Source: Bacteroidales bacterium
Lineage (GTDB): Bacteria > Bacteroidota > Bacteroidia > Bacteroidales > Muribaculaceae
DNA length: 64,000 nucleotides
Direction of reading: 5' to 3'
NCBI GenBank assembly: GCA_014800245.1
Contig: JAAVGM010000011.1
Coordinates: 55,657 to 119,656, forward strand
Each line of letters begins with the position of its first letter. Position 1 is the first letter of the stretch. A program made the position numbers and the translations under genes. The notes beneath the pieces were generated by a model that saw only the letters and a list, made by a program, of their open reading frames with translations, ran no database searches and was not told the origin of the DNA. Positions 1 through 8,131 of the stretch are shown in pieces.

Positions 1-1976
1 ACCTTCCCGGGATATTGGTAAAACAATTCAAATGTCCAATGATCAAGGTTTAAGGAAAGATTTGACATCCACTGGAAGCGATGTCCATTCCAAGAATACT
101 CCGCATTTTTTCCTTTAACATCCGAGGCAATGATACGGTTCCAGAATGCCAGCTTCCCATTACCAAGAGGATTGATTGTTATATCGAGCATTGCACCTAA
201 ATCCCGGTAGGAAGAGAGGTTGACGAGGGTCTGAAGCATATAGTTATCTGTCAACGTGTACATGTCGCAGATCATATCCGGCGATGAGGTGAATGATGGG
301 CGGAAAGCGAATGAAACATATTTGGAATTGAATATCACGTTCAATCCTGCATAATGCTGCTTGTAGGGTTTCAAGGTGGAATTTCCATGATACACAAGAC
401 GAGTGTCAAGCCATTGGTCGGTCTCGCTCAACTGTGCAATGTCCGGGGCTCCTCCTGAGAATGAGTAGTTGGCAACCAGCTGCAGATTATTCAATACATA
501 CCATGAAAGATAGACTGTCGGCGTGGGGAGATATACGTTATGCGATCTTTCCAATGAGGTTGAAGCTGTATGCAGCCAGCTAAAACCCATGTAAACACGC
601 CATTGGATTTTATCTTTCTTCCCCATCCAGTATCCATAGCCGCCCATGCCGTTGACTGTCTGGAAGAAAGGATTAGCGGTATCGACATACTTGCTGTGCT
701 TGTAAGCCTCAAAAATGCCAAGGTAAAAATAGCCGGCCTTGCTGTAGGGGAACTGATACTGCAGTTCGGAGAATATCCCGTCAAGATTTGTCTTGTAATC
801 TGAATGTGAGCCGGTGAATCCTTCCATGTTCTCACGTAATTCCTGATACGCCGAGCTGTATTTCGTAGCGTAATGCTGATAATTGATATTAGCAATGATT
901 GTTCCGGCATTCTCACCCAGGGTCTTTTCAAAATAGTTTCCCACCCGGTATTGTGTATATCCCGAATGGAGATAGTTTGTGGCAAGGAAGGAGTCATCGT
1001 TGGAACGCACCCGCTGATTGTAGGTTCCCCCATCCCTGTTGAATCCTATGGCTGCCTTGACGTTGTACAGAAAATTCTGTGGCTTGTTGATCTGATAAGT
1101 CAGGTTAAGACTATTGTCGTCAAGGTTCCTATGGGAATCGAGTCCCTCCTTCACCTTATTATAATTTACGCCGTCAAAATCATAATCCAGAACTTCTGTA
1201 TGACGGTATTTTCTGTAATGCATGTTCTCGTTGGCATATAGAAGCGTGAATCTCGACTGTTTATAGTTGTAGTAGAGCGAAGCGGAATTTTCTCCTTTAA
1301 GCGACTGAAAGGCCTGATCCACCTCCAATGCCACGTTTCCTCCATATATATTTGATTTCAATTGAATATCTATTACAGATGAAACACCCTGCGCCAAGAA
1401 CCGGGGCGGTGGATTCTGATAGACGTTCACCTTTGCTATATCCTCTTTTGAAAGCGTCTGCACTTCCTGCATTGTGGCCTCCACACCGTCTATGAGGATC
1501 TTGACATTCTCATTTCCCTGATAGTAGAGCGCCCCACTGGGCAACACTGTGAGATTGGGTATGATATTGAGCGATTGAAGGACATTGCTGTATCGGGCCA
1601 TGTCCTTCTGACTAAGACGATAGGATGTATGTGTGTCGAAATCCTCGACATCAGCCGGGGTTATCACCACTTCCTTAAGATCCATTTCCTGCGGAAGTAT
1701 TATTTTTGAATTTGAGTCGGTAATTGAGTCGATCTTAATAAGCCGTGTTGAATATCCGGATTTTGAAGATATGATATAGTTGACTTCCGAATTATTGACA
1801 TTCACAATGCCGCGAGCATCTGAAATCCATTCTCCTATAGAATCATTGGCCGCGGTATATCCTACACTCCTAACCTCCCTCAGGGGCTGCTCTGCCTCGG
1901 AAACGAACGTTATCTCTATTCCATAACATGCAATTGATGTCAGGATAGCTAAACAGGTAAGTAGTTCTTTCATCAT
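1..1976 (-). CDS. Outer-membrane beta-barrel protein, TonB-receptor-like (partial, 3' end outside window)
   Basis: An open frame of about 658 codons runs from tandem ATGs at 1976/1973 off the left edge. The N-terminus is a signal peptide (MMKELLTCLAILTSIACYG). It is followed by a short carboxypeptidase-regulatory-like domain ending in DLKEVVITPADV and a plug-like segment (VLPSGALYYQGNENVKILI), then aromatic, polar alternating barrel strands up to the edge. This order matches the Bacteroidota outer-membrane beta-barrel family related to TonB-dependent receptors. It starts 25 bp after the double-glycine peptide gene and probably shares its promoter, so its ligand or partner may be a peptide (inference). 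It is similar in type to the 851-residue protein at 51700-54255. The family call is firm; the substrate is unknown. Confidence 0.8.
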   Translation of the reverse strand, partial: MMKELLTCLAILTSIACYGIEITFVSEAEQPLREVRSVGYTAANDSIGEWISDARGIVNVNNSEVNYIISSKSGYSTRLIKIDSITDSNSKIILPQEMDLKEVVITPADVEDFDTHTSYRLSQKDMARYSNVLQSLNIIPNLTVLPSGALYYQGNENVKILIDGVEATMQEVQTLSKEDIAKVNVYQNPPPRFLAQGVSSVIDIQLKSNIYGGNVALEVDQAFQSLKGENSASLYYNYKQSRFTLLYANENMHYRKYRHTEVLDYDFDGVNYNKVKEGLDSHRNLDDNSLNLTYQINKPQNFLYNVKAAIGFNRDGGTYNQRVRSNDDSFLATNYLHSGYTQYRVGNYFEKTLGENAGTIIANINYQHYATKYSSAYQELRENMEGFTGSHSDYKTNLDGIFSELQYQFPYSKAGYFYLGIFEAYKHSKYVDTANPFFQTVNGMGGYGYWMGKKDKIQWRVYMGFSWLHTASTSLERSHNVYLPTPTVYLSWYVLNNLQLVANYSFSGGAPDIAQLSETDQWLDTRLVYHGNSTLKPYKQHYAGLNVIFNSKYVSFAFRPSFTSSPDMICDMYTLTDNYMLQTLVNLSSYRDLGAMLDITINPLGNGKLAFWNRIIASDVKGKNAEYSWNGHRFQWMSNLSLNLDHWTFELFYQYPGK

Positions 1977-2001
1977 AGGTTATAGTATTAAGTACATATT
2001 T

Positions 2002-2082
2002 TCAATCCCTCATTCCACTTCTTCCACCCTTTACTTCTTCCATTTCCTGAAAGAGTAAGCTTTCAATTTGTTTTAGTTCCAT
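2002..2082 (-). CDS. Small peptide with double-glycine leader (putative secreted peptide/RiPP precursor)
   Basis: A 26-codon frame starts with ATG at 2082; the only in-frame codon run upstream ends at TAA 2095-2097, so no other start exists. The leader is acidic and amphipathic (MELKQIESLLFQEMEEVKGG) and ends in Gly-Gly. Six residues (RSGMRD) follow before TGA. The pattern L..QEMEEVKGG is like leaders of the Bacteroidales GG family of natural-product precursors, which are cut and exported by peptidase-containing ABC transporters (established for the family; no transporter is in the window). A TATCTTTG promoter lies about 68 nt upstream, and the beta-barrel gene starts 25 bp downstream. It could be a signalling peptide, a bacteriocin-like product or a fortuitous frame. 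I favour a real gene because of the leader and the placement. Confidence 0.55.
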   Translation of the reverse strand: MELKQIESLLFQEMEEVKGGRSGMRD

Positions 2083-2149
2083 ATTAATATGTATTTAAAA
2101 ATTATTAATAACATTTTGCAAGACATTTCTTAAATTACCTTTACATTTG

Positions 2150-2181
2150 CAAAGATAATCAAACAAAATTTAAATGCAAAA
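2150..2181 (-). promoter_or_regulatory. Promoter for peptide and beta-barrel genes
   Basis: Read on the minus strand, TATCTTTG (2157-2150) matches the Bacteroidota -7 element, with a T-rich TTTTGC about 20 nt upstream. It is separated from the DUF3244 stop by about 50 bp, so the peptide and barrel genes can be transcribed apart from DUF3244. Confidence 0.6.
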
Positions 2182-2206
2182 TATTTCTTCTTTTTTTCAA
2201 GACTTT

Positions 2207-2557
2207 TTATTCTATCACTCCGGTTGCGATCCAGTCATCACCTTCAATCACTATGGTATGATAGTCTGATTCCGTCAGAGATATTACGGAATTCAGGCTT
2301 GGGGAATAGCCTTCCAATTCATCGGAGGCATTATACACAGATACCTCTGCATCTACATCGTTCACGCAGAAGGTTTCGATGACATTCACATCCTCGTCGT
2401 ACGTAACCTCTATAGGTAGATTAATCGGGGAGCGCAAAATTTTGTCAGAAACATCCTTCTTCTGAGTTATCTTTATTGACACCTTCTTCTGGGCTGCCTG
2501 TGACACTGTAATCGACATTGCCAATAAAGACGCGAAAATAAAAGTTCTTCTCGTCAT
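2207..2557 (-). CDS. DUF3244-like small secreted protein
   Basis: This 116-residue protein has a clear signal peptide (residues 1-21, ending VSQA). The remaining ~95 residues form a small beta-sandwich-like domain (LPIEVTYDEDVNVIETFC...DDWIATGVIE), characteristic of the DUF3244 family of Bacteroidales secreted proteins of unknown function. It has its own promoter with TAACTTTG (2585-2578) and sits between the LuxR/TPR regulator gene and the peptide/barrel genes, all on the minus strand. Paired direct repeats lie just upstream, so it is probably a target of a specific regulator, possibly the neighbour (inference). No catalytic motif is visible. Confidence 0.7.
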   Translation of the reverse strand: MTRRTFIFASLLAMSITVSQAAQKKVSIKITQKKDVSDKILRSPINLPIEVTYDEDVNVIETFCVNDVDAEVSVYNASDELEGYSPSLNSVISLTESDYHTIVIEGDDWIATGVIE

Positions 2558-2577
2558 ATTTATTAAGTTTATTGGCG

Positions 2578-2708
2578 CAAAGTTACAACTAATAAGTTTA
2601 ACAAAAAAATAATAAGTTTAACAATTTTAAATTATAAAACCCTTTTAATCAATACTATAAAATTTTATTTTTTATATAAGTCTAACATAAGGCAAAAATT
2701 GTCTAACA
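2578..2708 (-). promoter_or_regulatory. DUF3244 promoter with two pairs of direct-repeat operators
   Basis: TAACTTTG (2585-2578, minus) is the -7 element. Upstream, AAGTTTAACA occurs at 2594-2603 and 2614-2623, exactly 20 bp apart and inside a larger AATAAGTTTAACAA repeat. AAGTCTAACA (2678-2687) and TTGTCTAACA (2699-2708) form a second pair 21 bp apart. Same-face direct repeats two helical turns apart next to a promoter are typical of an activator binding as a dimer. The likely binder is the adjacent LuxR-type protein (inference). Confidence 0.6.
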
Positions 2709-2727
2709 CCATCCTTCTCCTGATCCT

Positions 2728-4488
2728 CTATATATATTTCTTTATCTGTGACTGGATATATGATCCTAAATTTTCTTCATTCTGTGATAACCCAAGTTTG
2801 GATCTTATTTCACTGCTTATAATATAATGGCGAGAGGTTTTAAGATAGTCGCCTATTTCTTTTGCTCGCAATCCAAGAGCATAGAGACACACATAGTTCA
2901 GTTCAACTTCCGTCAGCCCGCACTCTCTGAGATGAGCCATAAATTCCGGATTCTCTAATTCGAAAGTATTTCTCAGGTTTTTTAAAAAATATTCTTTGTT
3001 ATTTTTAAAATCATTTTCCAACTTTCGATAGGACTTTGAATATTTATCGTTCGAAGTTATACCGGCTGCCAGCAGACCATTCAGCAATTCCAATCTTTCC
3101 CTCAATACTTTCCTAACCGAATCAGACAGCCTCCTTTGATCCGATAATATTTCGCTGAGACCATCTCGTTCAGATTCAAGTTTTGTTATCTGTTCTCGAA
3201 GTTTATTTGACTCAATGATATTATTGAGCCGATCTAATTCATTTTTTGAATTTTCTTCCTTGAGCCTTAATGTTTCTATTTCAAGGCGCATGTTATCTTC
3301 CTTGAGTATTTGATTCTTTAATTTGCTGCCTCTTAACCAATATAAAACTAAAATTAGACTTATGCAGAAGAATAATAAGATACAAATTCCGGTCAACAGT
3401 ATCATTCTCCTGTCATTTTTCTCCGACAAAACCTCCTTCTCCAAAGCGTAGTTCTTTTCCACGGAAGCAATTTCCTGAGAGAACGTTTTATTATTTACAG
3501 AATCGGATAATTGGATATAATTCTTTAGAGTCTGCAATGATTCATAATAATCACCTCCCAGCTCCTCGATCTCATATTTTATAGATAGATATTTTAATCT
3601 GCTTTCCTTGTCTATTTCACCTATCTTATTCAGATTTTCTATTGCTTTTTTATACTGTCCGAGACGATCATATCCATATGCAATGTCCAGATATATTACA
3701 TCATCCCAATCATGGCTCATATTATCCATAATGGAATCCAAAAAAGCTTCTGTATCTTCATTCAATGAATAATCCAAAGCATAAATTATTTTACTATGCA
3801 GGAGAGGTTGATTCCCTTCTCCATATTTTGATTCCAAGATAGTTGCAATCTTCATAAGACTATCTGCCTGTTCTTTATTGTCAAGATACATGTTTCCATT
3901 AATGGCAGACGCAAGGCAAGTCATCATTATATCAGAGTTCCCTAAATCGCTAAATATTGCATATGCTTTCAGACTATTTTGAATATATTCAGCATACATT
4001 CCTTGTTTCTCAAATAAAAATTTTTGAGCCACATACATTCTGCCTAAGGTCAAGGAGTCTGAAATGGAATTTGCAAGCTCAATACCTTTGACATAGCTTT
4101 TCATTGCCTCTTCATCCTCCTCCCTATTCTGATATATCCTCCCCTGATAATAGAGCGTGCGGAGCTTTTCATCCGGGGATCCTTTCTTGAGATAATAATC
4201 TATGGCTGGTTGTAGCAGATCGAACGAGGTGGCGTCAATATAGTTTTTGTCAAGCGCCATCGATTTCAGAAGGGCATAACGGGACCTGTCCTTCTGCGAG
4301 GAGAGGGATCCGAGGGAGATGGAGTCAAGGATGGTCATGGCAGAATCTGGAGCAGATTCCATTAGAGATTCCGCCCTATCCATACGTGCATTCTCCTTCG
4401 GGCTGCTGAAACAGCCGGAAAGAAGTATGGCAGAAACACAACAGAGTAGTGTGCGCAGGGGTGTCGCAAATATTTGCTTTATATTCAT
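2728..4488 (-). CDS. TPR-repeat membrane regulator with C-terminal LuxR-type HTH
   Basis: 586 residues from the ATG at 4488. That start puts a lipoprotein-type signal (LLCCVSAILLSGC) at the N-terminus; a longer in-frame start at 4521 would lie on the promoter. Residues ~30-330 are helical TPR-like repeats. A membrane segment (MILLTGICILLFFCISLILVLYW) lies near residue 365, then a long charged coiled coil. The C-terminal ~60 residues hold a helix-turn-helix of LuxR type (LTEVELNYVCLYALGLRAKEIGDYL). This is a known Bacteroidales architecture: periplasmic TPR sensor, one membrane span, cytoplasmic DNA-binding domain. It is divergent from the metal ATPase and upstream of DUF3244 and the peptide locus, which are its likely targets (inference). 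Confidence 0.75.
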   Translation of the reverse strand: MNIKQIFATPLRTLLCCVSAILLSGCFSSPKENARMDRAESLMESAPDSAMTILDSISLGSLSSQKDRSRYALLKSMALDKNYIDATSFDLLQPAIDYYLKKGSPDEKLRTLYYQGRIYQNREEDEEAMKSYVKGIELANSISDSLTLGRMYVAQKFLFEKQGMYAEYIQNSLKAYAIFSDLGNSDIMMTCLASAINGNMYLDNKEQADSLMKIATILESKYGEGNQPLLHSKIIYALDYSLNEDTEAFLDSIMDNMSHDWDDVIYLDIAYGYDRLGQYKKAIENLNKIGEIDKESRLKYLSIKYEIEELGGDYYESLQTLKNYIQLSDSVNNKTFSQEIASVEKNYALEKEVLSEKNDRRMILLTGICILLFFCISLILVLYWLRGSKLKNQILKEDNMRLEIETLRLKEENSKNELDRLNNIIESNKLREQITKLESERDGLSEILSDQRRLSDSVRKVLRERLELLNGLLAAGITSNDKYSKSYRKLENDFKNNKEYFLKNLRNTFELENPEFMAHLRECGLTEVELNYVCLYALGLRAKEIGDYLKTSRHYIISSEIRSKLGLSQNEENLGSYIQSQIKKYI

Positions 4489-4513
4489 ATCAGGTCTTTG
4501 CTCGTTTGAATTA

Positions 4514-4588
4514 TGGTGCAAAGATAATTAAAACTTTTAATAAAAAGAATCTTTGCACACCATGTGCAAGAATTATGAATTAACTTTG
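4514..4588. promoter_or_regulatory. Divergent promoter region with inverted repeat
   Basis: TGGTGCAAAGAT (4514-4525) and ATCTTTGCACACCA (4549-4562) form an inverted repeat with a two-base insertion. Its left arm contains the minus-strand -7 element (TATCTTTG, 4526-4519) of the TPR/LuxR gene. TAACTTTG at 4581-4588 is the plus-strand -7 element of the ATPase gene. This placement rules out a start at 4553 and selects ATG 4613. Confidence 0.6.
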
Positions 4589-4612
4589 CATCGTAATCAA
4601 AAATCTAAGCTT

Positions 4613-6586
4613 ATGTGCAAACATTGTCATAATTCAAATCATAATCACGATCATGGACATAGCCACGATCATAAGGGTCATTCCCATCAACACAACCATA
4701 ATCACAGCCATGAACATAACCATGAGGGAGGAGAAGGCTCCATAATTTCCACTTATGCACGCGAGATAATCACAGGCATCATATTGGTGGCCACTCTCAT
4801 CATCAGCCATTATCTCCCCTCCGGATTATGGTGGATAGCTTATCTTATAGGTATCCTTCCGGTCGGCATTCCTATCGTCAGGGAGATGCTTGAATCCTGG
4901 AGAAGCGGCAGCGTGATGAATGAGTTCACACTTATGGTGGCAGCCGCTGTGGGAGCGTTCGTCATAGGAGAATACCCGGAGGGTGTGGCTGTTCTGCTTT
5001 TCTATTCCTTCGGCGAGAAAATGGAAGATACTGCCTCCGACGATGTGAAGAGAAGAATCAAGGCACTTCTCGGTCGCCTCCCCGAAACTGCAAGGCTGAA
5101 GGATGGCAACGAATTAAAGATGGTGGATCCCGCCCAACTTCCCGTAGGTTCGATTCTTGTTGTCAATCCGGGCGAACGAGTTCCCGTAGATGCAACCCTA
5201 ATGGGAAATCAGGAGGTGGATTTCGATACATCTGCTATCACAGGCGAGTCTGTGCCCCGCGCATATAAACCTGGCGAGGAATTAAGTTCAGGTATTATCC
5301 CCGTGAGCCGCGCAGTGGAAGTAAAGACAATCCGCAAGTTCTCCGATTCTTCCATGACCCGAATCATGAAGATGATTGAGGATGCTCAGGAGAGCAAATC
5401 TCCCACAGAGAATATGCTCCGCAGAATCACCCGATGGTACACCCCTATTGTCTTCGCTCTTGCCCTTCTCCTCTTCTTCGTGCCCTGGATTGTCAGCGCT
5501 GCTCAGGGCGTTGATTTCGAATGGATTAAATGGCTGCGTCGTTCTTTGGTATTCCTTGTATGTTCTTGTCCATGCGCCCTTGTGGTGAGCATCCCTTTGA
5601 GTTATTTCGCCTCTTTAGGAAATGCTTCCCGACGCGGTCTGCTATTCAAGGGATCGAAATATGTGGATGCGATGCGCGATGTCAAGACTGTGATGTTTGA
5701 CAAGACCGGCACCCTCACCACGGGCAAATTTCATGTCTCTGCAATCTCCGGCAACGCCACGGAGGATGAGATCATCTCAGTGGCTGCCGCTCTTGATAAG
5801 GAATCGTCCCACCCCTTGGCCGTGGCTATCAATGAATATGCCGAATCCAAGAGAATCATTCCAGCCAAAAGTGAAGGAGTGAAGACCATTTCTCATGGAA
5901 TGTCGGGCATGATAGATGGCAAGGAGGCATTGGTGGGTTCTCGATCTTTGATGAAGAGTCATAATATTGAGGTTCCGGCCTCCACTTCTGATGCGTCTGA
6001 GATATGTGTGGCGTTGGATGGAAAATATTTGGGTTCTATTTGGCTTCTTGACACAATCAAGCCTGAGGCACGCGAAGCCATACGTCAGCTCCATGCTTTG
6101 GGCGTGAAGACAGTGAAGATCCTTTCGGGCGACCATGAAGAGGCCGTGAAACGAGTGATGCGCGAGGCCGGCGCCGATGATTATTCAGCATCTCTTCTTC
6201 CTGAAGATAAACAGAGAATCATCAATGAGACTCGCGCGGCTCATACAGGGAAAGTGGCTTTTGTGGGTGATGGAATCAACGATGCCCCTGCCATTGCTGC
6301 TTCGGATGTGGGCGTTGCGATGGGGACACTCGGCACAGATATTGCCATGGAGAGCAGCTATGTGGTGATTGCCGGTGATTCTCTATCCAAATTGCCTGAA
6401 GCAATCCGACTTGCAAGAAAAGTGAGACGGGTTGTAATAGAAAACGTTTCTTTTGCGTTAGGTATAAAAGCACTGGTGATGATTCTTGGTGCTTTCGGAA
6501 TAGCTTCTCTTTGGGCGGCAGTGTTTGCAGATACCGGGGTTACTTTAATTACTATTGTCTGGACTCTTCTTCGCCTTAGGAAGTGA
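4613..6586 (+). CDS. Heavy-metal P-type ATPase (Zn/Cd/Pb exporter type)
   Basis: 657 residues from ATG 4613. It pumps divalent soft metals out of the cytoplasm using ATP. Visible motifs in order: a His-rich N-terminal tail with 16 histidines in the first ~40 residues, a TGES actuator motif, the membrane CPC metal site (SCPCAL), the phosphorylation motif DKTGTLTTG, a nucleotide-site HP (SSHPLA) and GDGINDAPA. No separate ferredoxin-like metal-binding domain precedes the membrane region; the His tail replaces it, which favours Zn or similar (inference). A Fur-family gene follows by 34 bp, which suggests metal-responsive control. I leave the symbol blank because specificity cannot be read. Confidence 0.92.
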   Translation: MCKHCHNSNHNHDHGHSHDHKGHSHQHNHNHSHEHNHEGGEGSIISTYAREIITGIILVATLIISHYLPSGLWWIAYLIGILPVGIPIVREMLESWRSGSVMNEFTLMVAAAVGAFVIGEYPEGVAVLLFYSFGEKMEDTASDDVKRRIKALLGRLPETARLKDGNELKMVDPAQLPVGSILVVNPGERVPVDATLMGNQEVDFDTSAITGESVPRAYKPGEELSSGIIPVSRAVEVKTIRKFSDSSMTRIMKMIEDAQESKSPTENMLRRITRWYTPIVFALALLLFFVPWIVSAAQGVDFEWIKWLRRSLVFLVCSCPCALVVSIPLSYFASLGNASRRGLLFKGSKYVDAMRDVKTVMFDKTGTLTTGKFHVSAISGNATEDEIISVAAALDKESSHPLAVAINEYAESKRIIPAKSEGVKTISHGMSGMIDGKEALVGSRSLMKSHNIEVPASTSDASEICVALDGKYLGSIWLLDTIKPEAREAIRQLHALGVKTVKILSGDHEEAVKRVMREAGADDYSASLLPEDKQRIINETRAAHTGKVAFVGDGINDAPAIAASDVGVAMGTLGTDIAMESSYVVIAGDSLSKLPEAIRLARKVRRVVIENVSFALGIKALVMILGAFGIASLWAAVFADTGVTLITIVWTLLRLRK

Positions 6587-6620
6587 GGGTGTAAGGCTCC
6601 GCAATAGTTGACAATGGAAA

Positions 6621-7082
6621 ATGGATGAAAAGAATCTGATAGAAAAAATGGAAAGCCTTGGGATTCGACCCACGGCTATGAGAATAATGATCGGTCGTGT
6701 CCTGGAGACGGCCGATCATCCTGTTTCCGCTCTGGAGATAGAACAGCAACTTGATACTGCCGATCGATCTACAATCTCCCGTACGCTCTCTTTATTCTAT
6801 GAAAAGGGGTTGCTTCATTTAGTGGAAGATGGATCGGGGGCATCAAAATTTGAGTTTTGCGATGCCTTTCATGAGGAGGAGGATTCGGATATGCATCTCC
6901 ATTTTCATTGTCGCAAATGCGGACGCACTCTCTGCCTGCATTCCATTCCAGTGCCGGAAATCTCCCTTCCGGATGGCTTCATCGGAGAATCCACTAATTT
7001 CACCATCACCGGTATCTGCAATAAGTGTAACAAAGACAGTCAAAAACCTTACGGCTTCCGAAGACTAGACAAGGGAATATAG
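6621..7082 (+). CDS. Fur-family metal-responsive repressor (Zur-like)
   Basis: 153 residues: an N-terminal winged helix (residues ~10-80, including a TISRTLSLFYEKGLL recognition region) and a C-terminal metal-binding dimerisation domain with HLHFHCRKCGRTLC and CNKCNK, the two CxxC pairs of the structural zinc site. Of typical family length. It lies 34 bp after the ATPase gene on the same strand, so it probably forms an operon with it and senses Zn or a related metal (inference). Fur-family members can act on Fe, Zn, Mn or peroxide, so the sensed signal is not certain. Confidence 0.85.
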   Translation: MDEKNLIEKMESLGIRPTAMRIMIGRVLETADHPVSALEIEQQLDTADRSTISRTLSLFYEKGLLHLVEDGSGASKFEFCDAFHEEEDSDMHLHFHCRKCGRTLCLHSIPVPEISLPDGFIGESTNFTITGICNKCNKDSQKPYGFRRLDKGI

Positions 7083-7137
7083 GTAATTTGATTTTTGAGG
7101 ATAAGCTATAATCATTTTAAAAAAACATTAAAATACC

Positions 7138-7178
7138 AACAATAAATTATCATTAATGATAATTTATTGTTATATTTG
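7138..7178 (+). promoter_or_regulatory. 34-bp perfect palindrome operator and higBA promoter
   Basis: Bases 7138-7171 form a perfect palindrome, each arm AACAATAAATTATCATT or its complement. The -7 element TATATTTG (7171-7178) begins at its last base, so the palindrome covers the spacer and -33 region. A repressor bound here would block initiation; HigA autoregulation is the obvious reading. Confidence 0.75.
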
Positions 7179-7197
7179 TAGCCATAATCTATAAGTT

Positions 7198-7521
7198 ATG
7201 GAAATCAATTTTGAAAATGAAGATATCCGAGAGTTCATTCTCTGTGGAAAAGCAGATAGCCGACCTTATTCCAAATGGAGGAGCAACCGACAGCTTCGCC
7301 AAGATCTGGACAAAGTGATGAGGATTCTCTCAGTTGTCGATAATTGCTCTGAACTTCAAGCGTACAAGGCATTGCATTACGAACAACTCAAATACGACAG
7401 AAGTGGACAGAGCAGTATCAGATTGGGATTCAAAACAAAATTCAGATTGATTTTCACAGAACTCAATGATGGAATAGTCATTAATATAATAGAAATTTCC
7501 GAACACTATGGAGACAAATAA
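7198..7521 (+). CDS. higB: HigB-type toxin (RelE/ParE superfamily mRNA interferase)
   Basis: 107 residues, typical for the family. The fold-defining features are the N-terminal F...IREF segment, a central ALHYEQLKYDRSGQSSIRL strand pair and a C-terminal FRLIFTE...VINIIEISEHYGDK. These match HigB/GraT toxins, which cut ribosome-bound mRNA (family knowledge). ATG 7198 lies ~20 nt after the -7 element, so the leader is short. Its last 14 bases overlap the antitoxin gene, with toxin first, which is the usual HigBA order. Translational coupling is likely. Confidence 0.8.
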   Translation: MEINFENEDIREFILCGKADSRPYSKWRSNRQLRQDLDKVMRILSVVDNCSELQAYKALHYEQLKYDRSGQSSIRLGFKTKFRLIFTELNDGIVINIIEISEHYGDK

Positions 7522-8026
7522 AATTACATCCTACTCGCCTTCCGCTCCTGTACATCCTTTTGACATAGTTGAAGATGAAATTGAAGCAAGGGGATTGACA
7601 AAAAAGGAATTTGCAGAATCTATCGGCATGAAACCCTCTAATTTCAGCCGGATGATCAAGAAAAAGGGAGAGCTCACGTCAGAAATGGCTTTAAAACTCG
7701 AAGCCGCACTTGATATACCATATCGTCACTGGATGAGGTATCAGGAACAGTATATCAAGGATTGTGCTCAACACAATTTATCGGCTTTGAATAAAAACAA
7801 GATTAAAGAATCCTCTCGTCATGATATAGGCGCGGATCATGAAGATATATATTTACGAATATCCTTAGCCATTCGACCTATCAAGGAAAGAATGGAAAGG
7901 ATTAATGCATTAATATCAAATAAAGAAATGAATGCAACGGACAATATCTCAAAGGAACAGATTAGCTCTATTGAGAACGATATTCACATGCTCGGAAGAG
8001 CCCTGTGCGAATTGAGATTGTCATAA
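7508..8026 (+). CDS. higA: HigA-type HTH antitoxin with C-terminal extension
   Basis: 172 residues. Residues ~10-75 form a HigA-type Cro/C1 helix-turn-helix (HPFDIVEDEIEARGLTKKEF...MKPSNFSRMIKKKGELTSEM). The family neutralises HigB and represses its own operon. The ~90-residue C-terminal part (helical, polar) is longer than in the shortest HigA proteins and may add toxin contacts (inference). It overlaps higB by 14 bp and ends ~105 bp before the convergent gdhA gene, with a terminator between. Confidence 0.8.
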   Translation: METNKITSYSPSAPVHPFDIVEDEIEARGLTKKEFAESIGMKPSNFSRMIKKKGELTSEMALKLEAALDIPYRHWMRYQEQYIKDCAQHNLSALNKNKIKESSRHDIGADHEDIYLRISLAIRPIKERMERINALISNKEMNATDNISKEQISSIENDIHMLGRALCELRLS

Positions 8027-8065
8027 TTATACGTGACTTCATGTAATAAATTGTTAGTCTGATTT

Positions 8066-8103
8066 CGAAAAAAAAGCCGAAGGCAATGTGCCTCCGGCCT
8101 TTA
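8066..8103 (-). terminator. Terminator of gdhA
   Basis: On the minus strand a GC-rich hairpin (AGGCCGGAGGC, loop ACATT, GCCTTCGGC with one mismatch) is followed by eight T. It lies just after the gdhA stop codon. Confidence 0.75.
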
Positions 8104-8131
8104 ATTTATTTAAGATTTAGTTTAGTATCTA

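Noticed and set aside
4553..4612. Longer N-terminus for the metal ATPase starting at ATG 4553
   Set aside because: A consensus -7 element lies at 4581-4588, inside that extension, so transcription would begin after it; the His-rich family N-terminus begins at 4613.
7138..7171. Palindrome as a classical Fur box
   Set aside because: The hexamers are in everted order (ATTATC before GATAAT), unlike the GATAAT-GATAAT-C-ATTATC arrangement, so a Fur box cannot be claimed.
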